A DNA stretch of 60,673 nt from Actinomycetota bacterium (lineage in GTDB: Bacteria; Actinomycetota; Actinomycetes; Streptosporangiales; Streptosporangiaceae), in contig DAHVDE010000074.1 of NCBI GenBank assembly GCA_027313705.1, forward strand, positions 1-60,673, given 5' to 3'. The notes beneath the pieces were generated by a model, which saw only the letters and a list, made by a program, of their open reading frames with translations, had not been told where the DNA came from and searched no databases. The stretch's first letter is position 1. Every line of letters starts with the position of its first letter. Shown piece after piece: positions 7,882 to 17,689 of this stretch. The position numbers and the translations under genes were made by a program.

Positions 7882-9543
7882 ATGCGGGATCCGGACTTGG
7901 TTTTCAGGGCACAGCTAGCGGCAGCCGCGCTCGAGAGCGCCTGGCATCGCTGGCGAGTCGTGCACGGCCTGGTAGCGGACCCGATGCCCATGGTCTCCAG
8001 CTACGTCGGATACTCACTAGAGGAGCCGTGGGGGCAGCCTCGCGTGGTATTCGGGCTGGCCGCCGAGGACGCGGAGCAACTCGCGACCCTGCTCGAGCGC
8101 CATGATTGCGTCGGGCCCGTATACGCGACGGTGGCTACCTTGCCTGGCGCCCGTGAGCCGGACGGCGGCAACGGCAGGCCAGGCAGGTTCGCACCGCTTG
8201 CCGTGCCCAGGCAATCGCCGTCGGCCGGCGCGGATCAGTCCTTCGTCGACCAGAGCCGGGCGAAGCGGTGGGCTAGGGAGCTGCTCACCGATCTGCCTGA
8301 GGCCGGATCCGACCCAGGAGAGCCCGTGTTCAGGCAGGCGGCGGCCGCCATGCGGGAAGCCGCTGCCGCGAGGCCGAAGACCGAGCGACCCGAGCAGCCA
8401 GACGAGAAGGCCGCCCGGCCGGGGGCAGGCGCCGCACCTGGGTCACTCGCCGAGGCCGCGAGCGCCGCGAGGACAGAAGCCGAGGCCAGGATCAGGGCGG
8501 TGCGGGCCGAGTACCGCAGGAGAGAACCGGCCGAGCCACCCGCTACGGCGCACGAGACCGGCCTTGGCGATGATCCGTTCATGACCGGGCGGGCGGTGCC
8601 GGATGTTCGCGCCACCGACATCCTGCGACCGCTGCCCAGGCCAGGGACCGGCGAGACCATGCCGATCGACCCGCAGACTGGCCGGTTATCAGGTTGCCTG
8701 CGCCGGTCCCGGCGTGATGATCTTCGGTGTATGGATGCTGCCGCGGTGCTAGCCGCGTTCGACGAACAGGTGCGGCGGGCGAAGGCACCTGACGGCACAG
8801 GAGCGGCGCTCGAGGTCACCGGCAAGCTGGCCAGGCGGATAGCCAGACCAGGCGTGCAGGGGTCAGGGATCACCTGGTCTGATCTTGACTACGACGACGC
8901 CGACGCCGTAATCGCCGAACAGATCGCCTTCTTCGCCGAGCGCGGCCAGGAATTCGAGTGGAAGCTGTACGACTACGACAAGCCTGCTGACCTGGCAGGG
9001 CGCTTGCTCGCGGCCGGCTTTGCCGCGCGGGAGCCTGAGTCCTTCGTCGTGGCCGAGGTCAGCGCGATCACCGCGGCCATGCAGGGAACGGCCTGGCCGC
9101 AGGGCGTGGTGATCGAGCGAGTGCGGGACCAGGCCGGGGTGGCGAAGATGACCGCGGTGCAAGAACTCGTCTTCGGCGAGGACAGATCGCAGCTACTGGC
9201 GGCGATCTCGGCTCAGCTTGAGGCCGATCAGAAGATCGTCGGCATCTTCATCGCGATGGCAGGTGATCTTCCCGTGTCCGCCGCCAGGATCGAGTTCCTG
9301 CCAGACACCGAGTTCGCCGGGCTGTGGGGCGGCGGCACGTTGCCGACGTGGCGCGGGCGCGGCATCTATCGCGCGCTGGTGCGGCGGCGCGCGGAACTGG
9401 CCGCCGAGCGCGGCTATCGGTACCTGACCGTCGACGCCTCGCCAGATAGCTGGCCGATACTCGACCGGCTCGGCTTCACCAGGCTGGCGATCACCACGCC
9501 CTGCGTCTGGTCCCCTGGCGGCGGACCGTCAGCGACCAGCTAG
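7882..9543 (+). CDS. Two-part protein: actinobacterial N-terminal domain fused to GNAT acetyltransferase
   Basis: The ATG at 7882 has a strong GAGGGAGGGG box. Residues 1 to about 80 (LVFRAQLAAAALESAWHRW..., YSLEEPWGQPRVVFGL) match a family of uncharacterised proteins I associate with the bldC neighbourhood. A low-complexity Ala/Pro/Glu/Arg linker follows. From the internal Met at 8731 the sequence looks like a complete stand-alone GNAT protein (MDAAAVLAAFDEQVRRA..., with GLWGGGTLPTWRGRGIYRALVRRRAELAAERGY as the acetyl-CoA loop region, split here as GLWGGGTLPTWRGRG and IYRALVRRRAELA). It may be a true fusion or two genes joined by loss of a stop. The acetyl acceptor is unknown. The stop overlaps mscL by 4 bp. 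Confidence 0.75.
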   Translation: MRDPDLVFRAQLAAAALESAWHRWRVVHGLVADPMPMVSSYVGYSLEEPWGQPRVVFGLAAEDAEQLATLLERHDCVGPVYATVATLPGAREPDGGNGRPGRFAPLAVPRQSPSAGADQSFVDQSRAKRWARELLTDLPEAGSDPGEPVFRQAAAAMREAAAARPKTERPEQPDEKAARPGAGAAPGSLAEAASAARTEAEARIRAVRAEYRRREPAEPPATAHETGLGDDPFMTGRAVPDVRATDILRPLPRPGTGETMPIDPQTGRLSGCLRRSRRDDLRCMDAAAVLAAFDEQVRRAKAPDGTGAALEVTGKLARRIARPGVQGSGITWSDLDYDDADAVIAEQIAFFAERGQEFEWKLYDYDKPADLAGRLLAAGFAAREPESFVVAEVSAITAAMQGTAWPQGVVIERVRDQAGVAKMTAVQELVFGEDRSQLLAAISAQLEADQKIVGIFIAMAGDLPVSAARIEFLPDTEFAGLWGGGTLPTWRGRGIYRALVRRRAELAAERGYRYLTVDASPDSWPILDRLGFTRLAITTPCVWSPGGGPSATS

Positions 9544-9962
9544 CTGGCGACTGGCGCGGAAGTACCTGCCGGCGGCACCGTCGCGGTGCAATACATGCAT
9601 CGGGTCGCGCCGATCGGGATCTGGCTGAGGCACTCAGGGCATGCGTGCTGCGTCGCTGCCTTACTGCGGTTCACGACCGTGAGCACCCGGTCGACCGGCG
9701 CCACGATCAGGAAGTAGATCACCGCAGCGACGACCACGAACGAGATCAGCGCGTTGAGGAACGTGCCGTAGAGGAACGTCGAGTGGTTGATCGTGAAGCT
9801 GAGCTTGCTGAAGTCCGGTTTGCCGCCGATGGCGGCGATCAGCGGCGTGATGAGGTCGGCGACGAGCGCCTGAATCACGGAGTTGAATGCGACTCCGATG
9901 ACGACGGCGACCGCCAGGTCGACGAGGTTGCCGCGAAGCAAGAACGCCTTGAAGCCCTTCAC
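9540..9962 (-). CDS. mscL: Large-conductance mechanosensitive channel MscL with zinc-ribbon tail
   Basis: MscL forms a pentameric membrane channel that opens on osmotic downshock. Two membrane helices are visible: FLLRGNLVDLAVAVVIGVAF with the conserved NLVDLAVAVVIG pore helix, and FLNALISFVVVAAVIYFLIV. The start is the GTG preceded by AAGGAG 5 nt upstream (VKGFKAFLLRGN); longer reading adds 22 non-family residues. After the second helix comes a CPECLSQIP...CMYC pair of CxxC motifs, a zinc-ribbon-like C-terminus found in actinobacterial MscL. It is convergent with the acetyltransferase gene; both stops use the same palindromic CTAG. Confidence 0.93.
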   Translation of the reverse strand: MKGFKAFLLRGNLVDLAVAVVIGVAFNSVIQALVADLITPLIAAIGGKPDFSKLSFTINHSTFLYGTFLNALISFVVVAAVIYFLIVAPVDRVLTVVNRSKAATQHACPECLSQIPIGATRCMYCTATVPPAGTSAPVAS

Positions 9963-10101
9963 CGAATCTCCTTGAGTAATCAGAGGTGCGCAGCTAGCAC
10001 GAGCCAGAATGCAAGGTGACGTTACCAATCAATAGCCATCTCGCGCGCTGAATCGGCGCATGCGGGATCTTCGGGTCTGAACCGTCGGCCTAAATGATCA
10101 T

Positions 10102-10147
10102 CCGCGGCCGCGCCGCCAGGGCAGCGCGGCTGGCAGCGCGGCCGCGG
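10102..10147. promoter_or_regulatory. Long GC-rich hairpin between mscL and the HD gene
   Basis: CCGCGGCCGCGC and GCGCGGCCGCGG form a perfect 12-bp stem, extended by GCCAG/CTGGC after a one-base mismatch. It lies in the divergent promoter gap, 41 bp upstream of the HD gene start, so it is not at a gene end and is odd as a terminator. Confidence 0.4.
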
Positions 10148-10188
10148 TTACGGACAAGGTCATGATCGGTTTCCGGCACAATTGACAG

Positions 10189-10746
10189 GTGAGCAACGAC
10201 CAGGCGATTGCTTGCATCGCCGAACTTTTCGCCAGCGAGGGAGCGGCCGAGTACCTGGGTGAGCCAGTGACCCAGGCCGCCCACATGCTGCAGGCCGCGA
10301 CCCTGGCCGAGCAGGCAGGCGCGGCCAGCGAACTGGTCGCTGCCGCCCTCTTGCACGACGTAGGGCACTTCACCGGCGCGATCAGCGGTGCCGAGCTGAT
10401 GGCAGGCACAGACAACAGGCACAGCGATGCCGGTGCCGCCTGGCTGGCCAGGTGGTTCGGCGCCGCGGTCACCGAGCCGGTCAGGCTGCACGTGGCAGCC
10501 AAGCGCTACCTCTGCGCCGTCGAGCCAGGCTACGTGGGCAAGCTGTCGAAGGCCTCGGTCTGCACGCTGTCCGTCCAGGGCGGCCCGATGACAGGCGAAG
10601 AGGTTCGCGAGTTCGCTGCGAATCCGCAGGCGGAAGCGGCCTGCCTGGTACGCCGCTGGGATGACCAGGCCAAGGACCCGGCCATCACCACACCGCCTTT
10701 CGAGCACTTCGCGCCGCTGCTCGCCTGGCTGGTCAGGGAGCGCTAG
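10189..10746 (+). CDS. PhnZ-like HD-domain oxygenase family protein
   Basis: A 185-residue HD-fold protein resembling the phosphonate-degradation HD family (PhnZ, a mixed-valent di-iron oxygenase that cleaves a hydroxylated aminophosphonate). Metal-ligand candidates: His32 (AHMLQAATLA), His56-Asp57 and His60 (LLHDVGH), His78 (NRHSDAGAAWLA) and His101 (RLHVAAKRYLCA); GKLSKASVCTLSVQGGPM is also typical. No phosphonate gene (phnW, phnY, phnX or transporter) is nearby, so the substrate is open. The GTG start has no Shine-Dalgarno; a CACAAT box 7 nt upstream suggests a leaderless transcript. The 3' end overlaps the convergent cupin gene by 14 bp. Confidence 0.75.
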   Translation: MSNDQAIACIAELFASEGAAEYLGEPVTQAAHMLQAATLAEQAGAASELVAAALLHDVGHFTGAISGAELMAGTDNRHSDAGAAWLARWFGAAVTEPVRLHVAAKRYLCAVEPGYVGKLSKASVCTLSVQGGPMTGEEVREFAANPQAEAACLVRRWDDQAKDPAITTPPFEHFAPLLAWLVRER

Positions 10747-11149
10747 TTCCCGCCCTGCCGTAGGAGTCCGAGATCCTTACCACGTCCTCGCGCCAGCCGG
10801 GCGGTGCCGTGGACGCCTCGGCGAATACGATGTCGGTCACGGCGGTCACCCGGTGCACGACATGCGCGGGCAAGTGGATCGTGTCGCCAGGCCCGAACGT
10901 GCGCTCGGTCAGCTCTCCGTCGATCAGGCCGTACTGCAAGGTGGCGGTGCCCGAGATCAGCGAGATCGTTTCTTCCTTGTTGTCGTGGTACTGGAGGCTG
11001 AGCGACTGCCCCGCGTTCACGTGGATGATCTTGCCGATGTACTTGCCTTCCACGGCCGCGAAGATCTGCTCGTGCCCCCACGGCTTTTCCTGACGTTGCG
11101 CCCGGTAGACCTCCGCTCGCGGGGTGTCATTGGCCACGTCTTGAGTCAC
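10733..11149 (-). CDS. Cupin-domain protein, mannose-6-phosphate-isomerase-like
   Basis: A single-cupin protein of 138 residues. The first cupin motif is LSLQYHDNKEETISLISG and the second GDTIHLPAHVVHRVTAV, giving His, Glu and His metal ligands; KPWGHEQIFA at the front resembles type II phosphomannose isomerase/GDP-mannose pyrophosphorylase C-terminal domains. That similarity makes sugar-phosphate isomerisation possible but the stand-alone form is mostly uncharacterised. The GTG start is preceded by GGAGG 7 nt upstream; a longer frame starts further up without a site. It is convergent with the HD-family gene, with the final codons of both overlapping. Confidence 0.75.
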   Translation of the reverse strand: MTQDVANDTPRAEVYRAQRQEKPWGHEQIFAAVEGKYIGKIIHVNAGQSLSLQYHDNKEETISLISGTATLQYGLIDGELTERTFGPGDTIHLPAHVVHRVTAVTDIVFAEASTAPPGWREDVVRISDSYGRAGTSAP

Positions 11150-11258
11150 AGCGCTTCCTCCAGGTATCTGATCAAGGTGGGATGAGATTAATGATTCTGC
11201 GCACGCGGCGTCTTCGCTTACGATCGTCAGCAATCGACCTGACGGAGGTTAGCCTCGC

Positions 11259-13346
<2,088 letters not shown>

Positions 13347-13360
13347 CCTGACTCGCCCGG

Positions 13361-14122
13361 CTAGGTGCGCAGATAGGACGCGCCGTTGAGGTCGAGTACG
13401 GTGCCGCTCGCCCACTCGGCTTCAGGCGAGGCCAGGTAGAGCACCGCCGCCGCGATCTCGTCCGGGTCAGCCACCCGCAGGAACGGGCTCTGTGCCCTGA
13501 TCTGGTCGCCGCGCGGCGGCTTCAGGTGCTCGTTGGTCATGTCGGTCTCGACGAAGCCGGGGGCCACGGTGGCCACGGCGATACGGTAAGGGGCGAGCGC
13601 GATGGCGAGCGACTGGCCGAAGGCGTTGAGCCCGGCCTTGCTGGCGCCATAGGCGGGAGCCTCAGGCTCGCCGCGGAACGCGCCGCGCGATGAGACGTTG
13701 ACGATACGGCCGCCTCGGTCCTTCATGTGCCGCACCGCGCACCAGGTGACGTTGGCCGCGCCGATCAGGTTTACCCCGAGGGTGGCCTGCCATTGCCGCT
13801 GCCATTGCTCGTAAGACACTTCGGCGATCGGATGCTCGGTAAATACGCCCGCGTTGTTGACCAGCACGTCGAGCCCGCCTAGGGCCTGCGCCGCGCCGTC
13901 GGTCATCCCGAGCACGGCGTCGGCATCGGCGAGGTCGGCTTGCACCACGACATGGCCTTCGCCTGGCAGTTCCCTCGCTAGCTTGGCGGCGAGTTCGGCC
14001 GAGTTCTTATGGTGGATCGCGACCCGGTCGCCTGCCCGCGCGAACCGCAAGGCGATCGCGCGGCCGATGCCGCGCGACGCGCCCGTGATGAGCACCGCGC
14101 GTCCTGGCTGGCGCTCGCTCAT
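13361..14122 (-). CDS. Short-chain dehydrogenase/reductase
   Basis: A classical SDR of 253 residues using NAD(P)H. TGASRGIG (13-20) binds the cofactor, NNAG is present, and the catalytic Ser and YxxxK are in VNVSSRG and AYGASKAGLNAFG. The C-terminus LDLNGASYLRT lacks the common GG. Family resemblance is to 3-oxoacyl-ACP reductase-type enzymes, but HHKNSAE after the cofactor motif and the location give no substrate. Its ATG overlaps the PP2C stop (ATGA), so the two are translationally coupled, which is an unusual pairing of a phosphatase with a reductase. Confidence 0.85.
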   Translation of the reverse strand: MSERQPGRAVLITGASRGIGRAIALRFARAGDRVAIHHKNSAELAAKLARELPGEGHVVVQADLADADAVLGMTDGAAQALGGLDVLVNNAGVFTEHPIAEVSYEQWQRQWQATLGVNLIGAANVTWCAVRHMKDRGGRIVNVSSRGAFRGEPEAPAYGASKAGLNAFGQSLAIALAPYRIAVATVAPGFVETDMTNEHLKPPRGDQIRAQSPFLRVADPDEIAAAVLYLASPEAEWASGTVLDLNGASYLRT

Positions 14123-15693
14123 GCTCCCGCCTGCCCGGCGGCCGGCGGCGGACAGTAACCAGGAACTACCGGCTTCTGGCCGCGCTTGCCAGGCTTGGTG
14201 ATCGTGACCGTCCTGCCATGCCGCTTCACCTTGATCTTGACCGGCGGCGGCTTGGTGACCTGCCAGCGGTGCAGCGCCGCGTCAGCCGCCTGACAGGTGC
14301 TGTACTGCTTGCGGATATTGGCGAGGAACTGCTCGGCCGTTGCCTTGCCGCCTGAGTCGCCCCTGGACACTTCCTGCGCCGAGGCGACGGGGATGCCGGT
14401 CACAGGGATGTTCGTCGCCTGGTACAACGAGAACAGCTTCAGGCCGAGGATCTTGTCGTTCATGCCGCGGAAGATCGCGACGTCGCCGCCGTTGCTGCCG
14501 ACGAAATACTGGCTCTGCATGACCTCATAGCCGGCCACGACGGCGCCGGCGACGATCAAGACGAACAAGGCGAGCAGGATCCTGACTATCGGCAAGCCGC
14601 GGCGGCGGCGTCCGCCGCCATCGGATCTGCCGTTTTCTGGCCTGCCGCCGTCGGTTTTGCCGCCATGGCGAGCCCTCGGCGGTGCAGCGGTCGCCGCCTG
14701 CTGTGCCTGCCCTGGCGGCGCAATGCTTTCTGGTCGCGGTTCCCTGGCCGGCCGAACGGCCGGCTGCGGCAGCGTGCTCGGCCCAGCGTCCGCATAAGAG
14801 CGCGTTCCTTGATGCTGGTCCGCGGCCACGGGCACGGCGCTGCCGAACGTGGTAAGGCCGCTGTCCGCGTCGAACGCGGACCGGCTGAACTGGAGCGTCT
14901 GCTCGTTGCCCGCGCTTGCGACCGCCCCGGCGAGCACCGGCGCCTTGGTGGCGGCCCGCCTGCCCTCTTCGGTGTCGATCACGTCGGCAACGATGCAGGT
15001 GATGTTGTCAGGCCCGCCGCCCCTCACCGCGAGGTCGATGAGCGCGAGCACGGCGTCAGAAGGCTCAGGCAGGTCAGCCAGCGTCTGCCTGATCTCCTCG
15101 TCGCTGACCACCACGGGCAGGCCGTCTGAGCAAAGCAGGTACCTGTCACCTAGTTCCGCGGTGAGCAGCGAGACATCTGGGTCGGCGTCGGTGCGCCCGT
15201 CGAGCGCGCGCAAGAGCAATGACCGCTGCGGGTGGTTAGCGGCCTCGTCGGGCCTGATTCTTCCCTGGTCGATCAGCGCCTGCACGAACGTGTGATCGCG
15301 GGTGATCTGGTACAGGTCCTCGTCTCTGAGCAGGTACGCGCGTGAGTCGCCGATGTGGACGACGGCGGCGGTGGCACCTGACCAGAGCATCGCGGTGAGC
15401 GTGGTGCCCATGCTGCCGACGGTAGGGTCGGCTTCGACGATCGCGCGCAGGTTCTGCTTGGCCCTGGTCACGGCGGCGGCGGCCGCATCGACAAGTTCCG
15501 ATTCTGGCATCAGCCCGCTGTCAAGCGGCGCGACGCTCTTGATCACTGAGGCGCTTGCGACCTCGCCCGCCTCGTATCCGCCCATGCCATCCGCTACCGC
15601 GAGCAGGTGAGGACCCGCGTAAGCCGAGTCCTCGTTGCCTTCTCTGAGCACGCCGACATCGGAGCGGACCGCATAGCGGAGTGCATATGTCAT
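14119..15693 (-). CDS. Membrane-anchored PP2C-type Ser/Thr protein phosphatase (PstP-like)
   Basis: Dephosphorylates Ser/Thr of kinase substrates, using two Mn ions. Motifs in order: VGVLREGNEDSAY, VADGMGGYEAGEVAS, GSMGTTLTAML, HIGDSRAYLLR, TRDHTFVQALIDQG, DRYLLCSDGL and GGGPDNITCIV. After a Pro/Ala-rich linker there is one membrane segment (IVRILLALFVLIVAGAVVAGY) and an external tail rich in Lys and ending in a CPPPAAGQ stretch. The ATG at 15693 (524 residues) begins the conserved MTYALRYAVRSD. PstP normally sits with fhaA, pbpA and pknB; here it is outside that cluster and coupled to an SDR gene. A Ser/Thr kinase gene occurs 32 kb away. Confidence 0.9.
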   Translation of the reverse strand: MTYALRYAVRSDVGVLREGNEDSAYAGPHLLAVADGMGGYEAGEVASASVIKSVAPLDSGLMPESELVDAAAAAVTRAKQNLRAIVEADPTVGSMGTTLTAMLWSGATAAVVHIGDSRAYLLRDEDLYQITRDHTFVQALIDQGRIRPDEAANHPQRSLLLRALDGRTDADPDVSLLTAELGDRYLLCSDGLPVVVSDEEIRQTLADLPEPSDAVLALIDLAVRGGGPDNITCIVADVIDTEEGRRAATKAPVLAGAVASAGNEQTLQFSRSAFDADSGLTTFGSAVPVAADQHQGTRSYADAGPSTLPQPAVRPAREPRPESIAPPGQAQQAATAAPPRARHGGKTDGGRPENGRSDGGGRRRRGLPIVRILLALFVLIVAGAVVAGYEVMQSQYFVGSNGGDVAIFRGMNDKILGLKLFSLYQATNIPVTGIPVASAQEVSRGDSGGKATAEQFLANIRKQYSTCQAADAALHRWQVTKPPPVKIKVKRHGRTVTITKPGKRGQKPVVPGYCPPPAAGQAGA

Positions 15694-16049
15694 CTGCACA
15701 GCTCCAGGTCGATCTAGCCGGGTCGGATCGGCGTCTACGCCAGCTAGCCGGTACACCGGATAACTAGGTGTAGTTGCTTGGCACGAGCCTAGATCCTGGC
15801 GGATCCAGGTGAGTACCAGCAAGAGGCTAGAACACCAAAGTCACGAACCGGAAATACGGTGCTCGCATGTTATAGCAGCGCTGCCGATCACTGCGCGAGT
15901 ACCCGTGCCCTGATGCCCGCCCGACCGCGCCCGCCGGGCCTGATGCTAGAAAAACCCGCCGGTGACGTTAGCATGCTCGCAGGCGGCCAGGCGTGGCAAC
16001 CAGCAGCGAACGGCGGGGGCGGCAAGCGCGGATCGGAGCGTGAGGGCCG
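15694..16049. other. Divergent intergenic region upstream of the LacI gene
   Basis: About 355 bp between divergent PP2C and LacI-type genes. ATGCTA (15943-15948) and TAGCAT (15969-15974) form a 6-bp inverted repeat 75-105 bp upstream of the lacI start, a weak candidate for an autoregulatory operator. Nothing else recognised. Confidence 0.4.
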
Positions 16050-17120
16050 GTGAACGATCAGCCAGTGACGCTCAAGGACGTAGCGGCGATGGCCGGGGTG
16101 CATCCGGCTACGGTGTCGCGCGCGCTTAATCCGGAAACCAGGCCGCTGGTCAGCGACGAGACGGCCGACCGGATACTCGCGGTGGCCGACTCGCTCGGCT
16201 ACCGCCCGAATACGGTGGCCAGGAGCCTGCGGACGAGACGCTCGAATACGGTGGGCGTGCTGATACCAGATCTGAACAATCCGCTGTTTCCTCCGATAGT
16301 CCGCGGCATAGAGGACCGCCTGGCCGCCGACGGCTACGTGGCGCTGATCGGCAACACAGACGCGGACAATGAAAGGGAACGGCTCGTCTTCCACCTGATG
16401 CAGGACAGGCACGTTGACGGCTTCGTGTTCGCCACGGCGCGGCGGCGCGGTCCCGTGCTCGACGAGGCCGCGGCCGCGGGGATTCCCGTGGTGCTCGTCA
16501 ACCGGAGCGCGGAAGGCTACGGATTCCCTTCCGTATCGGCCGATAACGAACGCGGCCTGGCCATGGCGGTCGATCACCTTGTCGCGCTCGGCCACCGCAG
16601 GATCGGGCACGTCGCCGGACCGCAAGACATCTCGACCGGCCTGAGCAGGTACCAGGGTTTCCTCGCGGCCATGAAGGCGCATGGCCTCGAGGTCGACCCC
16701 GACCTCGTGGTAACCGCCAAGGCATACTCGATCGACGAAGGTGACCGGTGCTGCCGCGCCCTGCTCGAAATCGGTGACGGTTGCACGGCGATCGCGGCGG
16801 CCAACGACATGCTTGCCGTGGGCTGTTACGCGGCGCTCGAGTCAGCCGGCCGCGCCTGCCCGGCTGACGTGTCCGTCGTCGGCTTCAATGACATGCCCTT
16901 CATGGACCGGCTGACCCCGCCGCTCACCTCGGTGAGCTTCCCGCACTACGAGCTTGGCAAGGAGGCTGGCAGGCTCATACTCGAGCAGATCGCCGGCGCC
17001 GAGCGGAGCGCCGAGGCGCATTACCTATCGCCTGAGCTGAAGGTAAGGGGCTCGACGGCACCGCCCGCAGAGGTCGCGGCCGCGTCGGCAAGCACCCGCG
17101 CCATCCAGTCCGCGCCGTAG
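16050..17120 (+). CDS. LacI-family transcriptional regulator
   Basis: A 356-residue sugar-responsive repressor. Residues 6-55 are the LacI HTH and hinge (TLKDVAAMAGVHPATVSRALN, quoted as TLKDVAAMAGVHPATVSRAL; YRPNTVARSLRTRRSNTVGV). A periplasmic-binding-like core follows (LIPDLNNPLFPPIVRGIED, DGFVFATAR, ALGHRRIGHVAGP, AIAAANDMLAVG, DVSVVGFNDMPFMDRLTPPLTSV). The GTG start has GAGGG just upstream. No sugar operon follows: downstream lie only decayed fragments of a hydrolase and a thiamine-dependent dehydrogenase, so its original targets next door may have been lost. The last 100 bp overlap the antisense hydrolase relic. Confidence 0.9.
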   Translation: MNDQPVTLKDVAAMAGVHPATVSRALNPETRPLVSDETADRILAVADSLGYRPNTVARSLRTRRSNTVGVLIPDLNNPLFPPIVRGIEDRLAADGYVALIGNTDADNERERLVFHLMQDRHVDGFVFATARRRGPVLDEAAAAGIPVVLVNRSAEGYGFPSVSADNERGLAMAVDHLVALGHRRIGHVAGPQDISTGLSRYQGFLAAMKAHGLEVDPDLVVTAKAYSIDEGDRCCRALLEIGDGCTAIAAANDMLAVGCYAALESAGRACPADVSVVGFNDMPFMDRLTPPLTSVSFPHYELGKEAGRLILEQIAGAERSAEAHYLSPELKVRGSTAPPAEVAAASASTRAIQSAP

Positions 17121-17275
17121 CCGCGGTGCTTGAAGGTCACGTTGGCGCAGCCGTGGTTGCCGTCGGGCAGCAGCATTAGCTCGGCATCCCCGGCGATCTG
17201 CGCGTGCAGCCGAGCCGCGTCCCAGGGGAAGGCCGCGATCGCCCTGGTAAAGCCTGGTGCCACCACCGCCGACAT
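17021..17275 (-). pseudogene. C-terminal relic of an alpha/beta hydrolase
   Basis: An 84-codon frame that contains only the C-terminal end of a dipeptidyl-peptidase/FrsA-type hydrolase: IAAFPWDAARLHAQIAGDAE, LMLLPDGNHGCANVTFKHRG and YGADWMARVLAD. The catalytic His (GNHGCAN) is kept, but the nucleophile and most of the fold are missing upstream, where the frame ends in unrelated sequence. The tail runs on into the antisense of the lacI 3' end. Read as a truncated, non-functional remnant. Confidence 0.65.
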
Positions 17276-17340
17276 CCTTCTTCGGCGACGGGGCGACCAA
17301 TATCGCCGCGTTCCACGAGGCGCTCAAACGCCGAGTCGGT
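17275..17340 (+). pseudogene. Fragment of a thiamine-diphosphate E1-alpha dehydrogenase
   Basis: The plus-strand frame reads SFFGDGATNIAAFHEALKRR, the signature thiamine-diphosphate-binding motif (GDG...N) of pyruvate/acetoin/branched-chain 2-oxo acid dehydrogenase E1 alpha. After ALK the family match breaks off; a one-base shift continues as ESVAKAARALCAY and stop. Neither side carries the rest of the gene. Directly abuts the hydrolase relic, so this is a junction of two gene remnants. Confidence 0.55.
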
Positions 17341-17593
17341 CGCCAAGGCCGCCCGCGCGCTCTGCGCCTACTAGCGGGGTTCATAGCGCTGCCAATGTCG
17401 AAAGAGGCATGGCAAGGGCAGGTGTGATCCATTTCATAGTAAGTATTTCGGCATTACCCGCACGTTGGCCGCGAACTTCGGGCATCGTAGAACTTCGAAA
17501 GCACCTTGCGTGTTCGGTGAGTTACTCTGTGTTCGTCGCCTGAGTGACCGTTGTCTCGCCCTGAACCTGCGAAGCGCCGGCACGCCGCTGCTT
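17341..17593. other. Intergenic, partly decayed sequence and probable promoter region
   Basis: After the E1-alpha fragment there is an AT-richer patch around 17425-17460 and no recognisable frame up to the structured leader of the secreted protein gene. Several open frames cross here on both strands but have neither family motifs nor ribosome-binding sites. Confidence 0.4.
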
Positions 17594-17672
17594 GGCATGT
17601 TGCTCTGCAGGTGCAGAGCAAGCTCATGCCTGGCTGCCGACCTGGGTGACAGTTGAGCGCGCGCAAGCGCGC
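17594..17672 (+). promoter_or_regulatory. Structured 5' leader of the secreted transglycosylase-like gene
   Basis: Two hairpins precede the coding sequence. The first has an outer stem GGCATG (17594-17599)/CATGCC (17625-17630) and a perfect inner stem TGCTCTGCA-GG-TGCAGAGCA (17601-17620). The second is GCGCGC-GCAA-GCGCGC with a GNRA-type tetraloop, ending 17 nt before the start codon, where it could hide or expose the ribosome-binding region. Secreted wall hydrolases of actinobacteria are often under c-di-AMP (ydaO) riboswitch control; whether this is one cannot be decided by eye. Confidence 0.4.
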
Positions 17673-17689
17673 CCGGCCGAAAGTTCACG

